Origin: Mesotaenium endlicherianum
Lineage: Eukaryota; Streptophyta; Zygnematophyceae; Zygnematales; Mesotaeniaceae
DNA: 42,204 nucleotides
Assembly (NCBI GenBank): GCA_009602735.1
Contig: WELA01004336.1
Location: 25,227 to 67,430, forward strand
Direction of reading: 5' to 3'
Shown: positions 18,166-30,912 of the stretch, piece by piece
Layout: every line of letters starts with the position of its first letter
How positions within the stretch are numbered: the stretch's first letter is position 1
Notes under the pieces: model-generated
Seen by the model: only the letters and a program-made list of their open reading frames with translations
Told to the model about the DNA's origin: nothing
Database searches by the model: none
Made by a program: the position numbers and the translations under genes

Positions 18166-20675
18166 ATGGAGACCCCGCGCAGACTGAACAAGTGGACGGA
18201 AGCTGACGATGAAGAACTCTTGAGGTACGTTGCTGAGAATGGTAATAAAAGTTTGTGTACCAGCAAGTATAATTTCGAAGGCTACCCCCGGCTCCAAGCA
18301 CGGCCGAGCGTGGAAGCTGTCCGACAACGCTACATCAGGCTGAAAGAAAACGGGTTCAGACAAACGGCCGGGCCTGGGGAGCCTGTGCACAACGGGGAAG
18401 ACATTACTGACGAGGTTACACCGAAGCACGAGACCGGGTTGGAAAATGAGCAACCGGTACAAGGCACCAGCGAGCCTGCAGCAATCGAACAGCGGAATGA
18501 AGGTGCTACCCCATGCACAGCAATGACCACAGCCAGGACAGGTCCCCCGAAGGTTGTAAGTCAGATTGAGAATGCTGATGAAAACATTGCAGAAGCTGAC
18601 AAATCTGGCACAGATGGAGCCAAACTTGCCAATCTTACTGCGCCAAAGGAGGTCCCTGATCTCATGCAATCCAAAGACGGGTTGTCCGAGTGCCCCGGCA
18701 GCGTGCAGGAGGAAGCAGTTGATGCGAGCCCCGTGATGAAGGATGACGACTTGCGCAATGCTGGTGTTGATAAAGCGCAGCGTCCAGCTGTAGCAGCGCC
18801 CTGCTTGCTTGCAGGCAATGCAGATGGGGCACTGCCTAAGCCGCCAGGAGGTGCCGGATGCGAGGCCTTAGCGAGACAGAAGGTGCCGGCAGGGGTGAAA
18901 TCGTTGGAGACTGCGGGCACGGGCAGGATGAAGCAAGCTGCTGCAGGCAGGCACACAAATCCGAAAGCTGCTGACAAGAAGAGTGATTGGCAGCAAAAGA
19001 TGCTGACGAAAATGAGGAGAGAGCTGGACAGGCTCGAGAGGGGGCTGGAGGCTGAGAAGGCCAGGCACCGGGAGAAGAAGAAGGAATGCGAGAAGCTGGC
19101 GCTGGAGCTGGCGGACAAAGCCTCCAAGGTCGCTTCGTTGAACGGGAGAATCACGGTCCTGATGGAAGGCTTGAAGAAGGAGAGGGAGCGCAGGGAGGCT
19201 GCGGAGGAAGTGGCCAAGCAGGAGAGGGAGCTCCGCGACGACGAGGCGGAGGTTGCTCGCTTCGAAGCGGAAGTTGCGGCCAAGGAGTATGCGGAGAGAG
19301 CCCGCGAGCTGATGTCGGCCTCTGAGGAGCTCGAGTGCGCTCGGCAGCAGCTGAGGGCAGCCGACATGGAGAAAGACGACAGGGCGGCGGAGCTACACAT
19401 GGCGCAAGAACTCATCCGCAGCTTGGAGGAGAACGAGAGGGGGGCGGCGGAAAGCGAGAGGCGGGCGGCGGAAGAGAACGGTCACTTGCGCGGCGAGGTG
19501 GAGAGGCTGAGGAGGGAGTTGTGCGGCAGCAAGGAGAGGGAGCTGGCGGCAGACAAGGAGAATCAGAAGCTCCTTGAGAAGTTGGAGGAGAGGGCGCTCG
19601 GCTTGCAGTCGGCGGAGGAGGAGAGCGCCAAGCTGAGGGGGAACCTCGAGAGGGAGCGGAGGGACTTCGACGAGGCGCAGCAGCACTACCGGAGGCAGAA
19701 GGACACGTTCGCCGTCTCGATGGCCCGCGCGAAAGACAAGTGCGTCTCCTTCCAAGAGTGCTCCAAGAGGCAGACCAGCAAGGCCGAGGCGCTGGAGAAG
19801 GAGTTGCAGGAGGCCAAGGCGGCGCTTCTCGCCGAGAGGGCGGCGGCAGCGCACGAGCGCGCGGAGGCGGAGGCGAGCCTCAGGCACATGCGGTCGGCGG
19901 ACACGGTGAGGGAGATGGAGGCGCGAGCGCTGGCGGCGGCGGTGGCGGAGGGGAGGCTCGAGGAGGCGCAGCAGCAGCTGGAGCAGCTGCAGGGCAAGCA
20001 CCGGGAGGCGCTGGGCGAGCTCGGGGAGACGAAGAAGCAGCTGGAGCAGGTGTCGAGCAAGCACGGGAAGGCGCTCAATGATCTCGAGGAGGCGCGTGCG
20101 CAGAGAGAGCAGCTGCAGAGCAGGCACCGGGAAGCTCTGGGTGAGCTGGAGGAGGTGCGCGCGCGGGGGGAGCAGCTGCAGAGCATGCCTCGGGAAACGC
20201 TTGCGGAGCTGGAGGAGACGCGGCAGCAGCTGGAGCAGGAGCGGAGCGAGCACCGGGAAGTGCTCGCAGAGCTCGAGGCGTTGCGTGCGCTGGGGGAGCA
20301 GCTGCAGGGCGAACGCCAGCTGGCAGACGAGGAGCGCGCGGCCGCGGTGGAGCAGCTGAGGGGCGTTCAGAGCCTGCGCCGGAACCACGTCCACCAGCTG
20401 GAGGCCCTCCTGCTCGCCGAGAAGGAGTCACTCCGGGAGCCACTCCGGGAGCCGCTCAGGGAGCCACTCTGGGAGCCACTCAGGGAGCCGCTCTGGACGC
20501 CACTTGGCGGGGAGAGGGAGTCTTTTGGGGACCCAGACGACGACAACCCAAAGGAGTTACAGCTGCTGGCGCTCAAGGATCCCAGCCCCCTGCCCAGCCC
20601 CCAGGCCAGCCCCCAAACCAGCCCCCAGGCCAGCCCCCAGCCTGAACTGCTGCAGCTGCTTCCGCTGGCCTGCTT

Positions 20676-20707
<32 letters not shown>

Positions 20708-21006
20708 GGGGGCAGGAGCGGGGGCAGGGAAAGGGGCAGCGGCAGAAGCAAGGCTCGCCCGACGGCGGCGGGCCGTGGGTCCCGCCGCCAGCCTCTGCCG
20801 CCTCGCCGCCCGCAGCTCTGCCGGCGCTTGTGCTTAGAGCGCGCGGCTCCGCCGGGTGCTCTCCTCCTGCGGTGGAGACGCCGACGCCCTCCGAGGAGGA
20901 CGCGATCCGGGGCTCGGAGGATGCGGAGGGAGGCCCTGGCGACGGGATGGCCCCCCTGGGAAAGCGGCGGCGGCTGATCAGCCTGGGCAACTTGCAGCAC
21001 ACCTGA
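18166..21006 (+). CDS. Coiled-coil protein with N-terminal Myb/SANT-like domain (copy 1, intact)
   Basis: 946 codons without an intron. ATG at 18166 is the first after an in-frame TAG at 18154-18156. Residues 9-64 look like a Myb/SANT fold: KWTEADDEELLRYVAENG, then YPRLQARPSVEAVRQRYIRL. Residues about 100-260 are low in structure. About 270-765 form a long charged coiled coil rich in Glu, Lys, Arg, Ala and Leu, ending in six 21-residue repeats. The tail has LREP repeats (20431-20502), PSPQAS-type repeats, a Glu-Gln run, an acidic stretch and a basic end, GKRRRLISLGNL, that looks like a nuclear signal. The gene is strongly GC-rich, unlike copies 2 and 3. The family is unknown to me. A nuclear, DNA- or chromatin-associated structural or regulatory role is inferred from the Myb-like domain and basic tail only. 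Confidence 0.82.
19981..20358 (+). repeat. Six 63-bp tandem repeats coding 21-residue coiled-coil units
   Basis: Units start at 19981, 20044, 20107, 20170, 20233 and 20296, each beginning with the codons for Glu-Gln. The consensus is EQLQSxHREALGELEExRAx. A length of 21 residues is three heptads, so the array extends the coil without breaking register. Copies 2 and 3 of the gene have only about two units here. The last unit is the most divergent. Confidence 0.92.
20431..20502 (+). repeat. Six 12-bp repeats coding Leu-Arg/Trp-Glu-Pro
   Basis: Consecutive codons for LREP, LREP, LREP, LWEP, LREP and LWTP follow the end of the coiled coil in copy 1. I do not see this array in copies 2 or 3. Confidence 0.85.
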
Positions 21007-22990
21007 CGAGTTGTGCCGTGTGGCACGCGGCGGGGCTGAAGCTGGAGCTGAGCTCCGGTTGCGGCCCCCCCTCTCATTGCAATTGGCGCCGCCGATGGCT
21101 CTATGGCTGCGCGCCGTGCGTACGTCGTGCTCCTGCAGTTAGGTTCCGCCCTGCAGGCGGCATCGGCGGTTTGTATCAGGCTTCAGCATCAGCAGCAAGC
21201 GGCAACGGCAGGCTGGTGCCGGAAGAACTTCTGTCCTCTTTCCGGCGTGCATGTGGCGGGAAGGCGTGCTTCGTGGCAGCACGCCATGGAGCGCTGGATC
21301 TTAGGAGGGTTGATGAAGAGAACCCCTCGACCAGTCTCATATGCCAGACCCCCTCCCCCCCCCCCCNCACTCTCCTACTTCCTTCTCTACGTCCCCCCCC
21401 GGGCCTCGCACGCCCCCCCGCCCCCAAGCAGAGACAATGATCTGCTCCACGCCCCTGATCCTGACACCACGCATCCACCCGTGAGCTGGCTCTTTCAATA
21501 GTTGAAAATATGCTGGCTTCAGCTGCACCGGCCCGGCGCTCTTGGCTGCTGCATATGGCCTTGGCACTCGGGCGCTGGCACCAGTGGTACGCCCTGTGGA
21601 TGCCAGCTGGACGCGCCTGGAGGGTGCAGAGGGGAGGCGGCTCGGCGCTGCGCCAGCCAGCCAGCCGTTGGTGGACGTCGCACCTCGAGCCTTTTTCCGG
21701 GCTCTGATTTGATCGCCTGAGGCCTGCCACCGAGTGTCTCTGTAAATTATCAAGCCGCTCTGGCCGGGCCGTGCGGCTTGCTTCCTGTGTTGCCACAGCT
21801 GGAGTATGTAAACCCCTGCGTTGAGCAGTCCTTTCTTTGTTGCGTATTTATGCATCCCTTTGCTAAATTAAATATCACAATTCACGAATAGTGCGTCCTT
21901 TTAATTCCCACACAGCGGCCTGGAAGCTCTCTCAACGATTGGCCTAGCTTGCCGCTCGCTCTGCTTTACGGACCCCCCCCCCACCCTCCCAACTCCCCCN
22001 GCACCACTAGGAGACATTGAGGCGGCACCCGTTCGCTGTTCTGACCCGACCCCGTGACCACCGACCAGCGAGGCCGCGGAGTTGAGCACATCAGACGCTC
22101 CGTCTCTAGCCTCTAGCCTGTAAGGGTTTGGCAAAGAGCCCCAGGGCCTGTAAGTTTCGCAAAGGCCCCAGACCTGTAAGTCTCGCGAGTATGAAGGGGA
22201 GTGCCTCCCTTGGTGGCTGGCTCAGGCGCGGGGGTTATATATATGTGGCATGCTTTACGTTGGTTCGTGCGCTGAGTTGGTTTGCGAAATAGACATTCAG
22301 GGCCAAGGCCGATAAATTATTTGGTAGATAGAATCCGTGCATGTTGCACTGCCACAACTCGCCTAGGTAAGTGTTCCAGCCAGCTGGTTCTAATTTTAGG
22401 ATTCGAACATTATTATCTTAACATGGGCAGTTCCTGTAGTTACTGAGTTAGACAATGCAGATGCTTATTATCACGTTACTGCAGTGGGCTTATGACTGCA
22501 TATGTGGTCACTGGTGGCATTGGTTGATGCATGCTGCAGCTATATGCGAGGTCGTGTATTTTTGTGCAAATAGATCTATTTTTTTTCACCCGTGGGCACA
22601 AGTGGTTTGCATGCTTTTTCCTGCTTTTTCCTTGTGGCGTTGCAAGAGAGTTCGTGTGTAGATTTGCTTGTCAGAGAAAACATCAGCTAGAAAACAACCG
22701 CCATGCATGGCAGTGTAGTAGGCAACGCAACACGGGTGTAGAACTTGCCAAGAACAGAAATCTGAGTGCATATGTCTGAACGTTTCCCAGCATACAGATT
22801 GAGGCTGAGTCTACCAAGTCTTTGTGCCCTCAAAATTCCCAAGTTTGAATGCAGTAATATGTCTACTTTAACTCTTAACCTGCTAGATGAAGAAGGCATC
22901 GGCCTGGAGGAATAATATCGCGTAACAGTATGCGAGTATGTAGTAGAATTGTGTTGGTGACAGAGTCCAAACATGCCTAGTCGCTCTCTT
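21007..22990. other. 3' flank of copy 1 with C-runs and two single Ns
   Basis: No further coding region is supported. C-runs occur at about 21349-21366 (N at 21367) and 21966-21976 (N at 22000). The first part resembles the 3' flank of copy 2, including a C-run block and ATATGCTGGCTTCA near 21508 and CATATGCTGGCTTCAA near 28000. The duplicated unit therefore extends beyond the coding region. Confidence 0.6.
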
Positions 22991-22999
22991 GTACCATCT

Positions 23000-25060
23000 C
23001 AATCAGTTTCTTAAATTGCTACAACCAGTGAAGCACTTGCTGCCGATTCCTTGAAGAGCAGTGCGCTTGTTGACAAAAGTTCGTCCAATCGTCTCAAAAT
23101 TGTCAAATAGCGTCAATGGTAGTAGACCGGTGTCAAATCGTGTCAAAGAGGTCTTTGTAAAAGCGTGAGCGTCAGCGAGCTAGCGCGTGGGTGTTGAGTA
23201 GCGATATTTGAGATTTTGTCGGAGGAAGGGTCACTCGCACGCATGAAGGCTCCTTCAACACTCTAGATTTTTCAGCTCCTTTCTGAAGCGCGTCTGATTG
23301 AAATTGATCTGAACGGGCAAAATTGTCACTTTCAAGTCGCGGGGTCGCTGAAATTAGGTTCCGGGTCTCTAACAGTCCGGCCCCATTGAGCAAAACTCGC
23401 ATACCCGCACGTCAAATTGCACCAAGAATTTACCACCTTTCGCAAACTCGTGTACCGGGGAAGATTCATTCGTCGAGGAGGATATCTTGTTTATCCACAG
23501 AACTCGCTTTTATATTGAAAGTATTTGTTCGAAATTGTCAGATGCACACAAATTTGTCGTCACTCACGCCCCTCTGTTGCCAAATAGAACCCGCATCTCG
23601 ACGAGTGCCTCCAGGTACTCCGGAGGGGAGTTTTTTTGAAGACTAGTCTTCACTACTTCAAAAAACGCAATTCCGTGAATTACGCAAGACTCTGGTAGTT
23701 CATTGGTCGTTTTTTGTGTCTAGCGACATGAGCACTCGCAAATGTGTACCGTAAATTTGGCCACCCGAGGTACGTTTCTGTCCCTGGGTATTTTTTGGGC
23801 ATGGCAAAAGTCGACTACAGATGGTTCCAATTCCGTGAGCCAAAATTTTGAACATGCCAGTCCAATTTTTGGTTCCATCTTCTCGTTTTCCTCCATTACA
23901 GTTCGAAGTGTCGAGAGAGAGAATTGCAGATTAGCATAGCTAGAGGATGTTGCATGTGGCGAGTTTTGTGGTTGTTAAACACAGGGAGGGTGGAGGTGAA
24001 GAAAATATTTCCGTGTGGTCTTTTGAATATTTGTCTGCCTGCCCACATGCCAAGAGATTCTTAGAAATACCATGCCTGTTCATGTCGGCGTGTAGCGGAG
24101 GTCACGGCGTTGAGTGGCGATTAGAGGTTTCGGTCCTATTGGAAGAGGTGAAAGAGGTTTCACCTGAGATATATTTGAACCCAGAAGTTGGCTGACGAGG
24201 CCTACGATTTCTGGGTATTTTGAAACCCGTTTTGCAGCCAAGAATTGCTCAATGGGGCCGGACTGTAATTCTTCAAATTTGTTCGAAATGAAAACGGAAC
24301 GACTTTTCAGACGCCATCTTTCACGCGACTGGACGTCACTTTCGATGCCAGCTCACTTCCGATTGAGTTGCCTTGACGCACCTTTCATATACCACATTTT
24401 CGGACACAACTTTTCAAAAGTCGTGACATCGTGATTGCATTTTCTAGCGAACCAACCTTGAAAATGATGAACTTTTCACATCTTCGTTGCGATTACTGAT
24501 ACAAACCTGTCGATGAGTATTGTCTCACTCCAAAAGCTCCGAAACCGATAAGTCCAGGGACTTTATTTTCATATACGTGCGCGCGACTCCCCTTTATTTT
24601 AAAGGTCATTCTCCCATACATTTTAGGCCTGAAGGATTGTCTGTTCTGGCCTCTCCAGTCCGTGCTCATCAAATCGTGGACACGACGCTGAGAGAAGCTC
24701 ACGACTCCTCAAAGTGAAGAGAATCTGTTTGTTGCCCACGACGACGTGGAAGATCTGACACACAAAATGATTTCAAAATTTCCAATGTTTTTGCATCGAT
24801 TTTCGCGCCCGACAAGTTTCACCGTGTCGCGTTTCTTCCTAAACCGACAAACCGACGATATATTTTGAAAATTTTAGACCGCGCGGGACCGGATATATGT
24901 TTCAGTTTTCGTCCAAAGGAAGATATCGTCCGAGACTGCGTCTTACGCGGAGTCATGGCCATGAAAAGGACTTTCAGATCGACGAGTCCGCGACTTTCAG
25001 AGCGGTTTCAGACGAAGGGAAAATCTAGAGTGAAGCAGGAGCTATTTGGGCTCAATTAGA
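23000..25060. other. Unexplained ~2-kb block between copies 1 and 2
   Basis: The stretch differs in texture from its surroundings. It is rich in short TTTTCGAAA-, GTCAAAT- and CACTTTC-like words and CpG, with no long coding frame on either strand. It contains a 16-bp perfect palindrome (23637-23652). The feel is of an old LTR or other noncoding repeat, but I find no matching copy in the window and no clear terminal repeats. Confidence 0.35.
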
Positions 25061-25854
25061 CTGCTAGCTTAATAATGCTTGCATGGGGACACCAATGAAA
25101 TTCCTCGAGATATGTTAGGAAAGCCTCGAGCGTTGCTTTGAAGGCGCACTTAAAAACCTTTCACCTCTGTGTAAAATAAAAACGACACGACGTGATTGGA
25201 TCCGCTGACTGTGCAGCACCACTGGCAATATGCTATATGCATGTTAGCCTTAACAAAGAGGTTTAACCAAATCCGTTGATTTATGTCGCTTGCGTCTAGC
25301 TTGCAGCTGGCAATGGTAATGATCGATTATGTTTCAGAGTCTTGGCACCCGTGTCTTGGCGGCCGACTGCAACACGGTAGAAATGAACCGCGTAACTGCA
25401 CCTTAATAGAGCCAGCTCGCATGATGAACACAATGTTGTGCAAGTTAGCACTCAGTTTTCTTCATGAGTCCTGCCTTTAAATGTTAGCAGAATATCCTCT
25501 ATTCTGATCTACTTTCCACCATGATTGCTGCACAAACAACCTGAAGATTTTTGATATACTTTGACGGATCCCAGACGCTAACCAGAGTAAGCTATAGTCT
25601 TTCAAAATGCGTGAGGTAAGCTCATGATAATGAAGCGCGAGCTTGATTGATTTTTTCTTCTTCTTTTGCGCATTTGCTTCTTCGTGCTCTATGTATGGCC
25701 TCCGTGGTCATGATACAGCTCCATCCTGTTTTCTTTGGTTTTGCATCACTTGTGTCTTCTTTAGACACGAGCTTCCAGAGCGAACCCAGTTGTAAGTGAA
25801 TTTGTGTATACCTATGTATATATACTTGCTTAATGGGTGCGCTTATCCAGGTGC

Positions 25855-27518
25855 AAAGGAGCCAATAAAGGACCAGCAGCTGAGCATGACGCTACCCTGT
25901 TTGGCTTAAGGTGATGTAGCAGACTTTGTCTAAGGATCCTTGAGGCGAGGCTGGTTTTAAGTTCCACTTCAAGGATTGGAATGGACGGATGTTTTAGAAA
26001 GTGGTGAAGGACATTAGAGCGAGGTCAATGGAGCATGCAATGAGGAAGCTGGATTGGCAGCTTGCCAAAGTGCGACGAAGAACCAAAGAAGCTGAGGTAC
26101 TTCAGGAGGAGAAAATCTGAGAAGCAGCTGTGCATGTGACAGGGAGGGACTCTGACATTGAAGCTGGAGAGTATGATGGGTTGCGAGGATCCACCATTAT
26201 ATGGGAGCCTGAATGATGGCTTGCAAGAGAGAAAGCAGGGAGAAACTGTTGCAAAAGAAGTGGCCATGTGGGAGAAGGAGTTGCGTGAAGACGAGGTGGC
26301 AGCTCTGAAGGAGGACGTGAAGACAGCTTACTTTGAGGTAGAAACTGCAATCAAGGAATGTAACATCTTCAAGGACCAGTTGGAGATAGCTAACAAGGAG
26401 ATTCAAAGTAAGAGGGTGGAGCTACATGTTGCTGAAGAACGTATAGGAAATTTGGAGGAAAAGGTGAGGACTTCAGTGGGACAAAATGACTCTTTGAATC
26501 AAGAAGTTAATAGGTTGAGGAAAGAATTAGGTGACAGCAAAAATAGGGAGCTGCTAGTAGACAAGGAGAAAGAGAAGCTGCTTGAGAAACGGAGACAAAT
26601 GCTGCATAGTTTGCAAAGGCAGGAGGAGGAAAATGCTAAGCTGAAAGAAGATCTAGAGAGGGAGCGACGGGCTGTTGAAGATGGACAGCACCACTTCAAG
26701 ATGAAGCAAGATCAATACAGTGCTGAGCGTGCTCGTAGAAATGATGAACGAATCTCTCTCAGAGAGCTCAATATGAAGCTGGCCAGCAAGGCAGAGAGGC
26801 TGGAGAAGGAGTCACGACAGGCCTCGTCAACGTTTCAGCGTGAGAGGAGAGAACATGAGCGCGCTAGTGCGGAGGCAGCTCACAATCAAAAGCGACTGAA
26901 GGACAAGGCAAAGGAGGCAACGAAGTTAGCGCAGATTGAGGAGGAGAAACACGAGGGAACGAGGAAACAAATGGAGAACCTGCAGAGCCAATATCAGGAA
27001 GCTGTAAACGAGCTTGAAAAGATGCGTTTGCAGAAGGAGCTGCTGCAGAGCGAGTGCCTTCGAGCTCTTAACGAGCGCGAGGCTATGGTGGAACATTCAA
27101 GCAGGACCCAGTGTCTGTTTGAGCAGAACGTCAGAAAACTGGAGGCGAATCTGGAGGAGCTTCGACATTCGCTTCAAGCTTCAGCTGGAAGATTCTCTTC
27201 AAGCTCTAGAGAACAGATACAACCTGCGAAGCTGCAGAGTGAGGAGGAGCCAAGCCCCCCGCCTGAGTTGCTGGAGCTGTTTCCTCCATCATGTTTGGAG
27301 GCGCAAGTGCGAGTCTCACCAGGCTTGTCAATGCCGCCAGGTTCCTCGCCCTCGCTACCTACAGACTTGCCAGAATGTTCAGATATGCAAATATCTGACG
27401 AGTCACCTTCCTCTGCAGTGGACACCCCCCGCTCTTAGAGGAGGTGCCTCAGATGTTAGATGCGGAGGAGAGAGGGCCTGTTGGGTCGCCCCCATTAAAG
27501 AGACGGCGCCTGACCTAA
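25855..27518 (+). pseudogene. Coiled-coil gene copy 2, decayed
   Basis: Homologous to copies 1 and 3. The best open part is 26158-27438 (426 codons; no ATG before 26173). It matches copy 1 along the coil: ELREDEVAALKEDV against ELRDDEAEVARFEAEV, and NREL, KEKLLEK, SKAERLEKE. Upstream, NKGPAAEHD (about 25870) matches copy 3, and an ATG frame at about 26029 (RKLDWQLAKVRRRTKEAE) matches the DWQQKM region of copy 1 but ends at TGA. The reading frame stops at 27438, just after a run of six Cs (27425-27430). One frame over, the conserved basic tail SPPLKRRRLT ends at a stop at 27516-27518. A one-base loss in the C-run explains this. The Myb-like domain is not detectable. The copy is AT-richer than copy 1. 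Confidence 0.8.
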
Positions 27519-29561
27519 GATTGCGGCGTCTAGCACCCTTGATGTGGATGGTGCCAGGTGGCACAGCAGGCATCCAAGTTCAAGAAGCCTCCTCCTGCTT
27601 TCGTCTTGGATCTGTCTCATCCTATTTCAGCAGTAGCGTGCTGTGGCACCAGTTGTGTACCAGCGCTGCGGTTGGCAAAGCAGCAGATGGGTCGGAGGCA
27701 ACAGCAGGACCAGTATTTAGAAGCATCTAGAGGTGGCAGCATATTTTGTGTATTTGTCCTTCAAGGAAGATTTGGCATGGCCGACAGAAGTGACGTACTC
27801 CGTGAGGAAAATAAGCTTGGCTATGACGAAGAAGAGGGAGACGGGAATTGATTAATTCTCAAGAAAAACTTCTCGACAGCCCCAGATGCATAACTGGATC
27901 TCCCCCCCTCCCCCCCCCAACTTACTTCTAGGGCGTTCTTTAATTCTATTGAGTTGTGCTCGTGGGAGCATGCCTGTCTTGGCCCAGCTCTGCGTCTTCA
28001 TATGCTGGCTTCAATGGTGCGCTGGCTTGCTGCCAGCTGGAAGTGGAAGTAGTCGTCCGTTCAGCTGCTGACGGCTGTCTCAACATATCACTGGAAGATG
28101 TGCCCTCAGGCTCTCATTGCAACACTGCAAGCCTCAGGCTTGCCACCATTCCCTGCATGTGGTAGATAAGTGATCTTGCTTGTCGCTGCTAGGTTATCAA
28201 AGGCGACCTCTCTTATCACATATTTTTATCATTTCGTCATTGTGTAGTTTTACTATTCTTTAGTGCCTTCGTCTTCTTAAAAGGCGTATCACCTTTCCTC
28301 AATGTGCTCCGTACACATATTACGTGCATATTTGATCTGACATAAGTTGATGTATGGCTAAGCTTGCTCTATCATGTAGTATGGTAGCCTGCTTATGTAT
28401 AGCTGAATCGACAAGTCTGTCCCTACCTGGTGCAAAGTTCAAAAGACTAACATAGGTAGGTACATACTTCAGCTGACGTGAGGATCAGATTCCGAAGACT
28501 CGATACATCTTCCTGCAACCTATGCATTTGATTACATGACGTAGTGTCCACAACGGCCACTGGAGAGGTGCAACTTTTTGCATGAAAAAGTCCACAGCTA
28601 GAGCTGGATGAAATCGAGTGGGTGAAGTTTCTTATAAGCTGTTTGAAATTTCTCCCGTATTTGCTTAATTAAATATATAGTTCTTGCAGTTGCACTTGCT
28701 ATTCATAATTGCTTTGTCACATACTGTGATTTGAACTCTGATCATGCTTGCACGCACGTACACCATCAGGCAAACTAATTTTTGAATGCAGATCAAAGAT
28801 AGATAGCTTCCTGAGCTACGTGCCATTGTACTCAGAGCTATCAAAATGTGGTGCAAAAGCAAGTCCCATAGGCATGACTTTGAGCAAAACAGGTTTTCAC
28901 ATTTCTTGATTGAAGAGAAAGGTACGGAAGACATCATGCACACCAATATATCTTTTCTATGACTGCGCTTGCCAACATGTGCCTACTCAAACTAAGTAGC
29001 CAGCAGCCATCTGTCAGAGACGCATTATCTGCACACACGCTTTATACCTAAAACAGGATGAAAACCAGGCAGCCAGCTTGCTTGCAGAGAAATGCTCAAG
29101 CCAAATGTTTCAAAGCTTCAAGGCCCTCGTTGTGTACATGTATTACTAGACCTATAAGATTGCTATCTTGCTATCAAGTTCAACACACCCCAAGACAAAT
29201 TTGAAACTACGCTGCCAACATCAAAAGGCCTCTCCGACTAGGAGTAAACATCTAACTGGAGGGCTAACTGCCACCTCATTGGATGTTTGTACTACTTCTT
29301 GAACTGCGTTATTCAGCATGTGCATATCACCTTACTTCTTCAATCACTGGAGACATGAATAGATACCGGCTGCTCCTAACATAACTAAAACTTTAAAGGA
29401 CCAGGACGAGCCTTGCCTCACCATTCAATCGTGTGGCCAGCCAAGCAGCTCAATGGCGGTAGAAGATGCTCGTCAACCGCCAACGGACCGCAATGGCCAA
29501 AAGCAAACCTGGCCTGCTAACCCAACGGCCATCATCGAACAGCTAGAAGACAACGAAACTT

Positions 29562-29582
29562 GCACACACACACACACACACA
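29562..29582. repeat. CA microsatellite
   Basis: About ten CA units, followed by GA-rich sequence and a second looser CA cluster at 29632-29665. Confidence 0.9.
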
Positions 29583-30862
29583 GAAAGAGAGAAAGAAAGA
29601 GGCATTTACATTCTCATACTTACATGGACGTGCACACACACAGACACAAACCCACACACCCACATACATGCATCTGAGCGTGGTGGCTCAGCACGCAGGA
29701 TCGCATACTCTGCGGGGCAGGGCATGCTGCCTGCAGCTGCGCGCCCCTCTCACCACCTCCGTTGCTCTTCTGCACAGCGCACGAATATTTTCACCAGGTT
29801 GAGGACTGCACGCGTGTAGGTTGCATGTCAAGGGTTTGGGGCTTAGGCGCAGGGCTTCACACTGTTGGTACTTAGAAACAGGCGATTCAGGGTTAGAGTT
29901 ACGGGGTAAAGTCAAAAGTCCAAATTTCAATCTAAGGCCAGATTAAGAAGTAGGGTGCGAAATGAGGACGTGCCACGCAAGCATTGGGGAGCGGGATGAC
30001 TGGGACTCCTTGACTAAGGCCTCGATTTTGAGAAGGCGCACAGAGCCAAGGCCAAGGGCAATGCGATTGATGATTGGAGTTTAACACCTGCAGCTGCTGC
30101 TTACAAGAGTTTGCTCGACCCCAACCCTGTACCGCAGTTCCTCCGAAGCAAACATGCAGCAGAATACACTCTGAATCAAATAGAGTTGCTCCCCCACTGG
30201 ATTTGGACCCTGAACCCTAAATCAGAAAGCATTAAGCCCAACCTGAGCAGTAACTCCAAATTCCAAAGCCACAGCCCGAACCTCAAAAGCACCAAGCCCA
30301 GCCTGAAATCAGCCGCTTACACCCCCCTGACCCTTAAGTGCGGCCCAACGGTGCTGCCCACTCCCCCCCCCCCGGTAGATGCATGCATGAGCAAGTGTCT
30401 GCTGCCAGGTCAGCTAAGACGTGTGCGAGGGCCCACGTGAGGGCGCGTGCTCGCTCGAGAGCACGGGGGCATGAACGAAGAGAGTGCAAGTGTTTTTGAA
30501 GCGTGATACTGAGAGGAAGTGAATTCGGCCAGAGAGAGTTAGGCTCCGTGGGCCCTGCTGTTGACAACTCGAAACTCCGGGAAAGCGCGTGCCTGTTGGC
30601 ACGCCCGTTTGCTCTCGGGCGTTACCACCTCCAAGTCCCGGCGCCCCAGCAGCCCCCCGCACGTTCGCTCCTCCCTCGCTCGCTTGCATCCCCCCATCCC
30701 CGTCATTACCACATCCTGTCGTACCTACCCCCTCCCTCCTAATCCTCCTCCCATCCCTGTTCCAGGCAAAACCCTAATCCACACGCCAGGCATCTATCAA
30801 CATCTAACTGCTGAGACCATCCCGGGCTGGCCCGGTTGGCTGCCCGGGCTGCCGGCCAAAAG

Positions 30863-30912
30863 CAGGCAGGCAGGTAGGAAGGCAGGCAGGCAGGTAGCAG
30901 GCAGGCAGGCAC
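30863..30912. repeat. Imperfect GCAG microsatellite
   Basis: Repeated GCAGGCAG units with interspersed GTAG and GAAG, in a GC-rich part of the intergenic region. Confidence 0.85.

Noticed and set aside
19393..20394. 333-codon minus-strand frame rich in Leu, Arg and Pro
   Set aside because: It is an antisense shadow of the coiled-coil gene; antisense of Glu/Leu/Arg codon repeats gives this composition.
23637..23652. 16-bp palindrome followed by CTTCAAAAAA as a terminator
   Set aside because: There is no adjacent gene, and intrinsic terminators of this kind do not apply to nuclear plant genes.
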